Counted from the stretch's first letter, positions 42,552-51,362 are shown. The stretch is 64,000 bases of DNA from WRGT01 sp964450405 (GCA_964450405.1 CAYVCQ010000007.1:62001-126000); one strand, 5' to 3'. Notes: a model not told the origin generated them from the sequence alone. Numbers and translations: made by a program.

Positions 42552-43795
42552 TTTATTTTCGCTCCAAGTGTCAACATATCGTCATAGAATTCGTTATATG
42601 ATTTATTAATACATTCGGCGTCATTAATCTCCACGGCACCTGAACTCCCCATTGCCGCCACTGCACATGCCATTGCCATTCTGTGATCTCCATGAGAATC
42701 TACTTCAGCTCCGGAAAGAGCAGATCCGCGAATTATCATGCAGTCTTTATCTATCCTTACTGATCCGCCCATTTTTTTAAATTCAGAAATTATAGCAGCA
42801 CCCCTGTCACTCTCTTTATGCTTAAGCCTTCCTGCTCCCCAGATTACACTTTCTCCTTTACAGTAAAAGGCAAGTGCCGCAATTGGAGGAAAAAGATCCG
42901 GACACTCAGTAGCATCAAATTCAAATCCGTGAAGATTTGCCTGGTTAACTTCAATTTTATTTTTATCTACTTTAACATCTGCACCGCTTTTTCGTAATGC
43001 AGTGATAATTGCTCTGTCGGGCTGACACGATTCCGGATTCAATCCGGTTACACTTACACTTCCGCCTATTGCTCCGGCGCACAATAAAAATGCTGCTCCG
43101 CTCCAGTCTCCTTCAATGCTTAATTTTGTGGGGGTGAATTTCTGATTTCCGGGTATTTTAAATTCATAGTATCCGTGGTTTTCCACCTCGACTCCGAATT
43201 TCTTCAACACATCTATTGTAATATCAATATACTCTCTGCTTTTTAAATTATCCACTGTAATTATACTGTCTTTTTCAGCAAGAGGGAGTGCCATAAGAAG
43301 TCCTGTTAGAAACTGAGAACTTAGACTTCCGTCAATACCAGCAATTCCACCCTTCAGCAATGATGAAACTTCCACAGGGATAAAACTGTTATTAGATTTA
43401 ACCGAAACTCCAAGTTTCAGCAGAGCGTCCTCAATACCAGACACCGGTCTTCCCGCAAGGGACCCTCCCCCGGTTAGAATCATCTTTTTCCCGGTTAATG
43501 AAGCAATCGGTATGAACATTCTTATACATAAACCGGATTCACCACAATTCAGCGTATCATTTACCGGTTTAAGTCCGCCCCGGATTATTACCTGATCAGA
43601 TTTTCTCTCTATAGATGCACCTAAGCCTTCGGCAACTCTCATTGCAGCCATTGAATCATCGCAGAATGACGGATGAGAGATTATACTTTCACCATCGGCA
43701 AGAAGTGATGCCGCGATGGCCCTCTGCATTACACTTTTTGATGCCGGCGCGGCTATGGTGCCGCTGATATCAGAAGGATAAACGTATTTCTTCAT
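42548..43795 (-). CDS. aroA: 5-enolpyruvylshikimate-3-phosphate synthase
   Basis: 415 residues. Family motifs: PASKSVMQRAIAASLLADGE (17-36), the PEP-binding region NCGESGLCIRMF where class I enzymes have NAGTA (here NCGES), SSQFLTGLLMALPLAE (shikimate site), and SHGDHRMAMACAVAA near the end. The altered PEP loop resembles class II enzymes. It adds enolpyruvate to shikimate-3-phosphate. It overlaps aroEK upstream by 26 bases and aroC downstream by four. Confidence 0.93.
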   Translation of the reverse strand: MKKYVYPSDISGTIAAPASKSVMQRAIAASLLADGESIISHPSFCDDSMAAMRVAEGLGASIERKSDQVIIRGGLKPVNDTLNCGESGLCIRMFIPIASLTGKKMILTGGGSLAGRPVSGIEDALLKLGVSVKSNNSFIPVEVSSLLKGGIAGIDGSLSSQFLTGLLMALPLAEKDSIITVDNLKSREYIDITIDVLKKFGVEVENHGYYEFKIPGNQKFTPTKLSIEGDWSGAAFLLCAGAIGGSVSVTGLNPESCQPDRAIITALRKSGADVKVDKNKIEVNQANLHGFEFDATECPDLFPPIAALAFYCKGESVIWGAGRLKHKESDRGAAIISEFKKMGGSVRIDKDCMIIRGSALSGAEVDSHGDHRMAMACAVAAMGSSGAVEINDAECINKSYNEFYDDMLTLGAKIK

Positions 43796-45071
43796 TTATA
43801 AGCTCCGCTGTTTTTTCAGGAGATGTCTCTGTTAATACTATTGATTCACACGATGATGCGTAATATTTTTTTCTTGAATTAAAAAGATCAACTGCCTCTT
43901 TAGGGTCTTTCATAGCATTTATGATCGGCCTGGTTCCGTCATTTACTCTTTCTATCATTGAATCCATGCCGCAGTAGAGCCAGATGCATTCCGTTTCATT
44001 TTTCAGAAAACTTCTATTTGATTCGCCAAGAACAATCCCGCCGCCGCAGGAGATAATAATATTTTTTTTATCTTTAAACGAATGGAGCATTTCTGATTCC
44101 ATCTCGCGGAATTTCTGCTCTCCCATTGAACTGAAAATCTCGTTAATTGTTTTTGACATTTTCTGTTCAATAAGTGAATCAATATCTATAAATTCCATTT
44201 TACGAAGCCGTGCAAGCTCTCTGCCGACTGAAGTTTTTCCGGAACCCATAAATCCGATTAGTGAAATAATATCTCTACTTTCTCGAGGTTCAGCAATCCC
44301 GGCAGATGCAGTTTCCATTGACGGTGTAAAATCGAGAAAGTGTCCGCAGGCATGGATAGCCTGATGTATAAGCCACTCCTCTCCGGGTATAAAAACTATT
44401 CCGTACTTTTCGGCCTGTTCTCTGTAATGAGATTTTTTATAAGATGCTTCCAGCAATAAAGATCCTTTCTTCATTGTTGAGATATCGAGCGGATCCGCCT
44501 CATATGGAAGTGTAGATATAAAAACATCTGCATCACTAATATATTTTTTATAATTTGAAAGAAGGTCATAACTGCAGGTGAATTTATCTGCCACAGTTTT
44601 CGCTTCATCGATTGTAATGTTCAAAACAGTTACATGACATCCGGCACGTGTAAGTCCTAAAGCTGCGGAAACCCCTGCACCGCCCGCTCCTGCTATCACG
44701 GCTTTTTTATTTTTCAAAGACCCGGTTTTATTTTCAAGCGGTGCCGTTACCCCGTAATGATCCGTATTGAATCCTGTAAGTTCACCATTTTTATTTACAA
44801 CAGTGTTTACACTTTTCATTTTATCGGCATCTTCAGATACAATGTCAAGATGTGAAATAATACTGTTTTTAAATGGGGCTGTTACATTCATACCGCTAAA
44901 ATTCAAATCTCTGCATAGACCTGCCGCTTCATCAGCCCAGCTCACCGCAATTCTGATATACGAAGCATCAATCCCCTTCTCTTTGAAGATCGATCTGAAA
45001 ATAGCGGGGCTCTTGCTGTGAAATACAGGCGAACCCGCTACCCCCAGAAGTATATGGTTATCATTGCTCAT
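43770..45071 (-). CDS. aroE: Shikimate dehydrogenase-shikimate kinase fusion
   Basis: 433 residues, a two-enzyme fusion. Residues 1-~260 are AroE: GSPVFHSKSPAIFRSIFK, NVTAPFK with catalytic K68, FNTDHYGV (usually NTDGxG) and AVIAGAGGAGVSAALG for NADP. Residues ~267-433 are AroK: P-loop LIGFMGSGKTS (272-281), IDIDSLIE with the shikimate Asp, SCGGGIV and the RPI lid motif. Together they turn 3-dehydroshikimate into shikimate-3-phosphate. It abuts aroD and overlaps aroA by 26 bases. The fusion joins two consecutive steps of the pathway. Confidence 0.92.
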   Translation of the reverse strand: MSNDNHILLGVAGSPVFHSKSPAIFRSIFKEKGIDASYIRIAVSWADEAAGLCRDLNFSGMNVTAPFKNSIISHLDIVSEDADKMKSVNTVVNKNGELTGFNTDHYGVTAPLENKTGSLKNKKAVIAGAGGAGVSAALGLTRAGCHVTVLNITIDEAKTVADKFTCSYDLLSNYKKYISDADVFISTLPYEADPLDISTMKKGSLLLEASYKKSHYREQAEKYGIVFIPGEEWLIHQAIHACGHFLDFTPSMETASAGIAEPRESRDIISLIGFMGSGKTSVGRELARLRKMEFIDIDSLIEQKMSKTINEIFSSMGEQKFREMESEMLHSFKDKKNIIISCGGGIVLGESNRSFLKNETECIWLYCGMDSMIERVNDGTRPIINAMKDPKEAVDLFNSRKKYYASSCESIVLTETSPEKTAELINEEIRLSF

Positions 45072-45713
45072 TTATGAATTCCTGATCATATCTATGATTG
45101 TTTTTAATTTCTCAGAATCGAACTGTCCGGGCGCTGTTTTCTTGCTGTCATCAATTGAAGCATAGGTAAATGGAGCACCCAGAAGAGTGGCTGCAATCCT
45201 TGTAATTTTACCCTCCTGTCCCATCCCTATGGATATTATCGGATTCCCATAACTGTAAAGCGAAAGAAGTCTTGAACAACCCTCGATGGAATCAACATGA
45301 CAGGCAATCTTTGCAATGTCCCCTTTGCTTTCAATACACCATCTCATTATCTGTTCAAGTTCACGGATAACCGGAGTCTTTGTATAATCATGGTATGATA
45401 CAATTGTTTTACAATTCTTTAAACGGGCTGCTTCGATAATTTCATTTTTAAACCCGTCGTTATTCTCCACTTCAATATCGACATATGTTGCACCGGCATT
45501 TATTGCTTCGATCAGTGTTTTTTTTCTAACATCATCTGTGACATTTTCACCCGGTCTATATGTGGCGATGGTTTTATTTTTTGTTGAAAATAACTTCTGA
45601 ACATCTCCAGTGCCGAATTTTATTCTATCAAGTCTTACTTCAGAGAGTTCGTTGCTCTCAATAATCTTTATCGCTTCAGATACAGAAAGATCTGCTATAC
45701 TTACACATATCAT
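45072..45713 (-). CDS. aroD: 3-dehydroquinate dehydratase, type I
   Basis: 213 residues. Type I (Schiff-base) features: LSEVRLDRIKF, IEVENN, TIVSYHDYTKTP with the catalytic His, and IAKIACHV with the Schiff-base lysine; ISIGMGQEGKITRI near the end. Turns 3-dehydroquinate into 3-dehydroshikimate. It stops directly at the aroEK start and is three bases from aroB. Confidence 0.93.
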   Translation of the reverse strand: MICVSIADLSVSEAIKIIESNELSEVRLDRIKFGTGDVQKLFSTKNKTIATYRPGENVTDDVRKKTLIEAINAGATYVDIEVENNDGFKNEIIEAARLKNCKTIVSYHDYTKTPVIRELEQIMRWCIESKGDIAKIACHVDSIEGCSRLLSLYSYGNPIISIGMGQEGKITRIAATLLGAPFTYASIDDSKKTAPGQFDSEKLKTIIDMIRNS

Positions 45714-45716
45714 AAA

Positions 45717-46775
45717 TCACATTCCTTTTCCATCATTATAATTGGATATATACTTCATTAACTCTTCACTTTTTATACTTTTTATAACACTCCTGCCAAT
45801 ACCTTCAAGGAGAATAAAATTTATTGTATCTCCACCCTTTTTCTTATCGCTTTCAACTGCAACAATAAGTTCAGGAAGATCTGCCGGCTGAGTTGCTTCA
45901 CCAAGACTGCATGGCAATCCAAAGTACTTCAGCAGGTCTTTAACCTCATTTTCCAGATTTGAATCTATCAGACCGTATTCTTTTGAAAGTTCAAGAGCAA
46001 AACCTATCCCTGCACTTACTGCAAATCCATGCTTTGTTCCTTTAACTTTTTCAACGGCATGACCAAGAGTATGTCCGAGATTGAGAATCCTTCTTATATT
46101 CTCCTCTCTCTCATCCTCCTCCACTATCTTTGCCTTAAACTTAACAGATTTGTAAACTGCCTCAGATACAATATCACTATCCCGGTTTAAAAGCTTTTCC
46201 CTGTTATCTGAAATAAACTTAAAGAGTCCTTCGTTTTCTAAACATGCAGTCTTGACAAGCTCTGCCATGCCGTTAGTATATTCTTCATCAGGCAATGTAC
46301 TTAACATTTCATTATCGCATATTACAAACTCCGGCTGATTTATAACTCCAGCCATATTTTTGAGACCGTCAATATTTACACCGTTTTTCCCGCCCACACT
46401 TGCATCAACCTGCGACAGAAGTGATGTTGAGATAAAGCCGAATGGTATACCCCTCATGTATATAGAGGCCGCAAAACCGGCGATGTCACAGACAATCCCT
46501 CCGCCTATAGCCAGAAGAAAAGTCTTTCTGTGAGCGCGAAGTTCAATAAGCTTTCTTATAATTGTTTCGACAGTAGCAAGAGTTTTAATACCCTCACCGG
46601 TTCCGATAACTATCACAGGGTAATCAGAAAACATTGACGAATAATGCCTGTTCAGATTTTCATCTGTAACAATAACAGTATTCTCCGGGGATGCAAACCT
46701 GCGTATATTTTTTATCGATTCACCGGTGTGTACCGTGGATACACGTTCTGAAATATTTATTCTGATCTCTTTCAC
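45717..46775 (-). CDS. aroB: 3-dehydroquinate synthase
   Basis: 352 residues. Motifs: LLAIGGGIVCDIAGFAASIY, STSLLSQVDASVGGKNGVN and LNLGHTLGHAVE (zinc ligands in HTLGH). Converts DAHP to dehydroquinate using NAD and zinc. It starts with GTG after AGGT. It follows aroF by 15 bases. Confidence 0.95.
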   Translation of the reverse strand: MKEIRINISERVSTVHTGESIKNIRRFASPENTVIVTDENLNRHYSSMFSDYPVIVIGTGEGIKTLATVETIIRKLIELRAHRKTFLLAIGGGIVCDIAGFAASIYMRGIPFGFISTSLLSQVDASVGGKNGVNIDGLKNMAGVINQPEFVICDNEMLSTLPDEEYTNGMAELVKTACLENEGLFKFISDNREKLLNRDSDIVSEAVYKSVKFKAKIVEEDEREENIRRILNLGHTLGHAVEKVKGTKHGFAVSAGIGFALELSKEYGLIDSNLENEVKDLLKYFGLPCSLGEATQPADLPELIVAVESDKKKGGDTINFILLEGIGRSVIKSIKSEELMKYISNYNDGKGM

Positions 46776-46790
46776 TTTATTTACCTGTTA

Positions 46791-47615
46791 TTACTTGTTA
46801 AAAATCTCAGCGTCCATAAATTTTTTGAGTTTTAGAACCTGGTCAGTAATAGCATAGAACTGCTCCGGAGTAAGCTGCTGGTCAGCGTCACTCTTTGCTT
46901 CTGCCGGGCAAATGTGAACTTCAACGAGAAGCCCGTCGGCACCTGCAGCAACAGCAGCAAGACACATCGGTCCGATTAGACTGAGTTTTCCTGTTCCATG
47001 AGATGGATCCACCATAATCGGAAGGTGAGTCAGCTCTTTGATCGCCGGGATAATACTAAGGTCGAGAGTATTTCTTGTATATGTTTCGAAGGTTCTGATT
47101 CCCCTTTCGCACAAGATTACATCGGGATTTCCCTCAGCCATTATATACTCAGCACAATTTAACCATTCTCTTACAGTTGAGTACATTCCTCTCTTCAGAA
47201 TAACAGGCTTGTTCGATTTACCAACTTCTTTAAGGAGAGAGTAGTTCTGCATATTTCTTGTACCAATCTGCAGTACATCGGCATATTCACATACCCAGGA
47301 AACATCACGCGGATCGATAACCTCAGTAACAATAGGAAGACCGGTTTTCTGCTTAGCCTTCTCAAGTATTTTAAGACCCTTAAGTCCAAGTCCCTGAAAA
47401 TCGTAAGGGGATGTCCGGGGTTTGAAAGCTCCACCTCTCAGCATATTGCCGTGCCCCTTTTTTACAGCCTCTGCAGTTCTAATTGTCTGCTCTTCACTCT
47501 CTACTGAGCATGGTCCTCCGACAATGATAAAGTCTTTACCGATTACCGAGTTGCCGACCTTAATTGTACTTCTAAGATTATCATCGTTGATCTTTACTAG
47601 TTTAAGATTTTTCAT
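46791..47615 (-). CDS. aroF: DAHP synthase, type I-beta, without regulatory domain
   Basis: 274 residues. Core motifs: IVGGPCSVESEEQ, LRGGAFKPRTSPY, VILKRGM and MVDPSHGTGK. It condenses PEP and erythrose-4-phosphate. Class Ib enzymes often have an N-terminal ferredoxin-like or mutase regulatory domain; only ~35 extra residues are here, so feedback control at this step is not visible. First gene of the aro operon. No consensus promoter is obvious in the 90 bases upstream; a GC hairpin lies at 47712-47740. Confidence 0.95.
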   Translation of the reverse strand: MKNLKLVKINDDNLRSTIKVGNSVIGKDFIIVGGPCSVESEEQTIRTAEAVKKGHGNMLRGGAFKPRTSPYDFQGLGLKGLKILEKAKQKTGLPIVTEVIDPRDVSWVCEYADVLQIGTRNMQNYSLLKEVGKSNKPVILKRGMYSTVREWLNCAEYIMAEGNPDVILCERGIRTFETYTRNTLDLSIIPAIKELTHLPIMVDPSHGTGKLSLIGPMCLAAVAAGADGLLVEVHICPAEAKSDADQQLTPEQFYAITDQVLKLKKFMDAEIFNK

Positions 47616-47711
47616 CTATTTTCTCCATTTTTCATCTGTTTTCTACAATTTCATCTGCATTTTAAATCTAACTAAAGTTTAAACATAACTGATTAAAAAA
47701 ACGGCATTCAG

Positions 47712-47740
47712 TCTCCGCCGCGCCTCCGGCGCGGCGGAGA
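47712..47740. repeat. Perfect GC-rich hairpin upstream of the aro operon
   Basis: TCTCCGCCGCGCC, loop TCC, GGCGCGGCGGAGA: 13 perfectly paired bases in an AT-rich background. The same core plan (GCGCC-TCC-GGCGC) appears at 4014 and 10281. No T-run follows on either strand, so I class it as a dispersed palindrome; it could still influence aro transcription. Confidence 0.6.
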
Positions 47741-47783
47741 GCACTTCCTCTACAGTTTATGTGTAGTAACGGGTTAACCTATA

Positions 47784-47818
47784 AAAAAAGCCCCTTGAGT
47801 TTTTATCAAAGGGCTTTT
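47784..47818 (-). terminator. Intrinsic terminator on the minus strand
   Basis: Arms AAAAGCCCTTTG and CAAGGGGCTTTTTTT (minus strand), loop ATAAAAACT. The T-run is on the minus strand. It can end a transcript from the repeat element at 47895-48094 or read-through from the aldolase operon; its position relative to that element supports a small RNA. Confidence 0.7.
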
Positions 47819-48094
47819 CAGGTATATTCTTATGATAAAACTCGTTCAGTTCAATATGTCGCTTACGTAAAAATAAAAATAGAAAAAACCAAAGCCGAAA
47901 GACTTCAGTTCTTTTATTGCGTAAGTTACATTCAGAGGCTGCTTTACCAGAGATTTCATAAAGGTTAAATGCGTTCCTTCTCTTTAAATTTAAAACAATA
48001 ACTCATAGTTTCTTTATGGAGAAACCTGTCAAATATTTTTTAGAAAAAAACGAAAAAAATAAATTTTTTATATTCTTTCTGACTTACCGGTCGG
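47819..48094 (-). ncRNA. Candidate small RNA or regulatory element, copy A of a two-copy repeat
   Basis: 47895-48094 is ~75-80% identical to 55391-55603. Conserved blocks (plus strand): CCGAAAGACTTCAG, GATTTCATAAAGGTTAAATG followed by CGTT, TTCTCTTTAAATT, and ACTCATAGTTTCTTTA. On the minus strand TTGACA (48027-48032) is followed 17 bases later by ACTATG, and a terminator lies at 47784-47818, giving a ~200-base transcript. Upstream of that promoter is a dyad, CTGACTTACCGGTCGGCAG, of TetR-operator look. The short frames inside are not conserved (frame broken by an indel), arguing for RNA rather than protein. Class not recognised. Confidence 0.4.
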
Positions 48095-48169
48095 CAGCTT
48101 ATAAAAATAAAACCCGTCACAATTGCCGTGCACCCTTCTTCAGTTTTCTGATATACGGGTCGAGTGGAT

Positions 48170-48784
48170 TTAATATTTGATTTTTGAGTATTTTTTAAGA
48201 TAGATAAATCTCATAAGAGCCGATTCAATCATATTTATCGGTTTTGCCCCTCCGAGATACCGGCTTTGAATATGTATCCTGCACCCCTTCTCGGTAATCA
48301 TGGCAGATGCAAGAGCATCGTCCAGACTTATATCTGCACTCATTATCCCGGAATCTTTAATGAGAACTGCACTTCTCCTTTTTAAAAGAGAAATAATTCT
48401 GTCTGAATTTTTTATTTCAACGCACTTTATATCAATCCCAACCATTTGAGCTATATCATCCACATAAGGCCGGACAGTTTCGCCGGTACGTGAAACCGAT
48501 AGAGAATACGGAGTAGAGCTGTTAACAATCGCACCCAGTCTCTTATATTTTTTGTAAAGCAGTGCATGTATATCTGCAATTTCATCACCATAAGATACTT
48601 TCTCCTTTACAGGCATAGTCAGAAGATCACGCTCTTTGAGAGAAATTAGCTTTGAATCCCTCCGTGTGATCCATGCAGTATCACCAAAGCGGACACTTAT
48701 ACGGTCATTCGCTATTAGTTGACCAGATTTAACAGCTGTCAGACATTGCGCCTTAATCACGGCAAGGGCCTGTTTATTATTCAT
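48170..48784 (-). CDS. Class II aldolase-like protein lacking metal ligands
   Basis: 204 residues, homologous to the gene upstream (48781-49449) in layout: LGAIVNSSTPYSLSVSR aligns with LGAIIHTHQINASVCSA. The two zinc histidines are replaced (N88, S90 for H97, H99) and the third, in NHG, reads DSG (S145). It therefore cannot bind zinc in the usual way and should not be an active aldolase. Start at ATG 48784 with GAGGAGG, overlapping the upstream stop by four bases. It probably pairs with the active paralogue, perhaps as a structural subunit; that is inference. Confidence 0.65.
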   Translation of the reverse strand: MNNKQALAVIKAQCLTAVKSGQLIANDRISVRFGDTAWITRRDSKLISLKERDLLTMPVKEKVSYGDEIADIHALLYKKYKRLGAIVNSSTPYSLSVSRTGETVRPYVDDIAQMVGIDIKCVEIKNSDRIISLLKRRSAVLIKDSGIMSADISLDDALASAMITEKGCRIHIQSRYLGGAKPINMIESALMRFIYLKKYSKIKY

Positions 48785-49449
48785 ATATGGCCTCCTCTTT
48801 GTGCTGCAATCTGCTTTTCGTAATCGGCACATACTGTTTTGTCAGAGGCATTTTTACAACCTGTGGCATCCATAAAGCTTTTACTAATATACTCCCCGCA
48901 GATTTTTTCCAGTATCCTCGACACGGTGAAGGCCTGTTCTATGTCCTTTCCCATACAGACCGCTCCATGGTTCGCCATAAGAGCGCAGAGTGACCCTTTA
49001 ACCGCAGAAACAGATTCTGTTGTAAGTTTTTTAGTTCCGGGTAGACCGTAGGCTCCGCAGCTGATTAAATCTGCCGCAAGAATTTTCCTATTGGCGGATG
49101 AAAGTACCGGGACCTCTTTACGGGCAGCGGAGCATACCGATGCGTTTATCTGGTGAGTATGGATAATCGCTCCCAATTCCGGTCTGCTGCGATATATTTC
49201 ACTGTGAAGTTTATTTTCACCGGAAGGTTTCACGTTCCCTTCATAACTGCCGTCATGAATATTTATTACCACAATAAGCTCAGGTCGCACGTCTTCATAT
49301 TTAACTCCGCTTGGAGTGATTGCCATGGTGGATTCATTAATCCGTATACTGATGTTTCCCCATGAACGGGCTACGAGTCCCTCTTTTACAAGACGCAGTC
49401 CAGCGGCGCATATATCTTTCCGTGCAGCAGAAATCAGATTTTTTTTCAC
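48781..49449 (-). CDS. Class II aldolase/adducin-family enzyme (FucA-like)
   Basis: 222 residues. Intact zinc site: AIIHTHQ (H97, H99), ANHGAV (H161) and the catalytic-type E78 in PSGENK. RSWGNISIR and ITPSGVKYEDV are also typical. Class II aldolases cleave sugar phosphates such as fuculose-1-phosphate. Starts with GTG. Six bases separate it from the aminotransferase gene, so it is in one operon with it and the metal-less paralogue. The FGGY kinase of the divergent unit (52021) could make its substrate. Confidence 0.85.
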   Translation of the reverse strand: MKKNLISAARKDICAAGLRLVKEGLVARSWGNISIRINESTMAITPSGVKYEDVRPELIVVINIHDGSYEGNVKPSGENKLHSEIYRSRPELGAIIHTHQINASVCSAARKEVPVLSSANRKILAADLISCGAYGLPGTKKLTTESVSAVKGSLCALMANHGAVCMGKDIEQAFTVSRILEKICGEYISKSFMDATGCKNASDKTVCADYEKQIAAQRGGHI

Positions 49450-49455
49450 TTTACG

Positions 49456-50970
49456 TTAGCCCCTTCTATTTACGGTGACACCTTCTATGTTGCGAAACAC
49501 ACGGTCAAAGCTTTTTAGGGATTCGTCAATATCTTTTTCGGTATATGCAGCGCTTGTGTACATCCGGGAACCGGCAAGAGTAACAATTCCCTCCGCCATG
49601 TAAGCTGCACCCATCTCCTCCATAACCTCTTTTCTCGCCTTGATCTCTTTCATTTTTGACGCTATCTCCCAGAATCTGGAGAAGTTGATATCAAAAAGCA
49701 TTGTACCCACAGTTTCGAGATGGCATATTGATCCCTGATTAAAGGCAACGAAGGGAAGATTATATCTGCTCATTATCTTCTGAAGTCCCGCCGTGAGCCT
49801 GTCACCCATCGCCCCGGATTTTTCGCATGCCTTAGTTCTCTCAATTTCTTTAAGAGTAAAGTATCCCGCAGCCGAGGAGAGAGGATTGGCAGCCATTGTC
49901 CCGCCGACAAGCGCCTTTTTCGTCCCGGCCTGTAATCCCGCAGCCATATATTTCATATACTCTTTTTTCCCGCCTAGTCCGCCGGCTGATGGATACCCCC
50001 CTGCAACAACTTTCCCGAAAACAGTGAGATCCGGTTCGACGCCGAAGTAACCCTGTGCACCGGAAAGTCCTACTCTAAACGCGGTAACTACTTCATCAAA
50101 AACCATCAGTGCCCCATATTTATCGCAGAGCTTGCGGACACCTGCGTTAAAGTCTTTGTCTACAGGGCGTGTTCCGCTCTCCGGGCCAAGCGGTTCTATC
50201 ATTACTGCTGCTGTCCCGCCTGTAAACTTGTTGCGGAAAAGCAATCTTTCAAGAGATTCAAGATCATTTGGATAAAACTCGTTTGTTTTTTTAAAAACAT
50301 ATTTAGGTATTCCATGCGATTCGAAATGACGCGTTCCCGGAATACGGAGACCGTATGCCAGCATATCGCTCCAGCCGTGATATGCTCCTCCCATTTTGAG
50401 AATATGTTTCTTTTTTGTTGCCAGCCGTGCAACACGTATTGAAGCCATACACCCCTCTGTACCTGAGCCGAGCATGCGGAACATCTGAACTGTTGGGATG
50501 TGTGAAGTTATAAACTCTGCCAGTTTCAGTTCAAACTCATGAAAGAGACCTGTTGAGGGACCGCAGGTCTTCAGGAGCTTAATCACCTCATTCAATACAG
50601 CAGGTGGATTAGATCCTAATACCGTTGGTCCTCCAGCCTGAAGAAAATCATAGTATTCATTTCCATCGAGATCATAAAGCCTGCACCCTTTAGCTTTTGT
50701 AAACACAAGCGGAAAAGGAAAGTTGAACGCCAGATTGTGCTGTACACCTCCGGGAATAACCTCTTTCGCCTCGGCGATCATCTTCTTCGATTTGATGCAT
50801 TTTTTTTCATAATATTTTTCAAGATAGTTATCCAGAACATCACGGCGGAGAGAACGTATCGGCTGATTGATAAGGGAGTTCAGCTGACGCATCACTTCCT
50901 TTGTATCATGATATTTTGATATTGAAAAGCCCGAAGCCTGGGATTCATTTTTTCTGTTTTTTATCTTCAT
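49456..50970 (-). CDS. Class III aminotransferase (glutamate-1-semialdehyde aminomutase-like)
   Basis: 504 residues. Seen: MLGSGTEGCMASIRVARLAT (PLP phosphate loop), VFDEVVTAFRVGLSGAQGYF, and the PLP lysine K320 in LTVFGKVVAGGYPSAG. An N-terminal extension of ~60 residues precedes the GSAM-like core. GSAM-like members often aminate sugar or polyol aldehydes in catabolic loci rather than making heme. First gene of the minus operon with the aldolase pair; RBS AAAAGGAG. A palindromic operator is 45 bases upstream. Confidence 0.85.
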   Translation of the reverse strand: MKIKNRKNESQASGFSISKYHDTKEVMRQLNSLINQPIRSLRRDVLDNYLEKYYEKKCIKSKKMIAEAKEVIPGGVQHNLAFNFPFPLVFTKAKGCRLYDLDGNEYYDFLQAGGPTVLGSNPPAVLNEVIKLLKTCGPSTGLFHEFELKLAEFITSHIPTVQMFRMLGSGTEGCMASIRVARLATKKKHILKMGGAYHGWSDMLAYGLRIPGTRHFESHGIPKYVFKKTNEFYPNDLESLERLLFRNKFTGGTAAVMIEPLGPESGTRPVDKDFNAGVRKLCDKYGALMVFDEVVTAFRVGLSGAQGYFGVEPDLTVFGKVVAGGYPSAGGLGGKKEYMKYMAAGLQAGTKKALVGGTMAANPLSSAAGYFTLKEIERTKACEKSGAMGDRLTAGLQKIMSRYNLPFVAFNQGSICHLETVGTMLFDINFSRFWEIASKMKEIKARKEVMEEMGAAYMAEGIVTLAGSRMYTSAAYTEKDIDESLKSFDRVFRNIEGVTVNRRG

Positions 50971-51013
50971 AAAACTTCTCCTTTTAAAAAAGTTCTTTAC
51001 AAATCACCTTGAG

Positions 51014-51049
51014 TATGATGAAAGTGAGTGATGACTCACTTTCATCATA
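51014..51049. promoter_or_regulatory. Perfect palindromic operator in the divergent region
   Basis: TATGATGAAAGTGAGT, GATG, ACTCACTTTCATCATA: 16-bp perfect arms with a four-base centre, between the aminotransferase gene and tetR. Length and position fit a TetR-family dimer site controlling the minus operon, with TTGACA on the minus strand close by (51062-51067). The binding protein is inferred to be the TetR at 51363. Confidence 0.7.
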
Positions 51050-51107
51050 TAGATTGTTTTTTGTCAACCACTTTTGAAAATTTGAAGCAGTAGGACAATA
51101 CATGGCT

Positions 51108-51318
51108 AATTATTTTTAGGGGGTATATTGTTTTATATTAAATTCAATGTTGTCATTCCGGTTTCTCAGCTTCAGTTTTTGCGAATACCGGAATCTCATA
51201 CCGTAATTTTTTGTAAGAACACTCATTCCTTGTAATAAAATACTGCCTATGAGATTCCGGCATTCCGCTTTCGCTCCAGCCGGAATGACCGTGAGGGTTT
51301 ATAAACCCAAAAATAATT
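51108..51318. repeat. GTCATTCCGG element, copy 3, with outer inverted arms
   Basis: Element core 51152-51289 (138 bp, larger central loop): GTCATTCCGG...CCGGAATGAC, inner ACCGGAATCTCAT/ATGAGATTCCGG. Flanks AATTATTTTTAGG (51108-51120) and CCAAAAATAATT (51307-51318) form a further inverted pair. It separates the operator from tetR. Confidence 0.7.
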
Positions 51319-51362
51319 CGCGATCAGAACATAAATCCCAAAAAAGGACATATTAAAAAATT

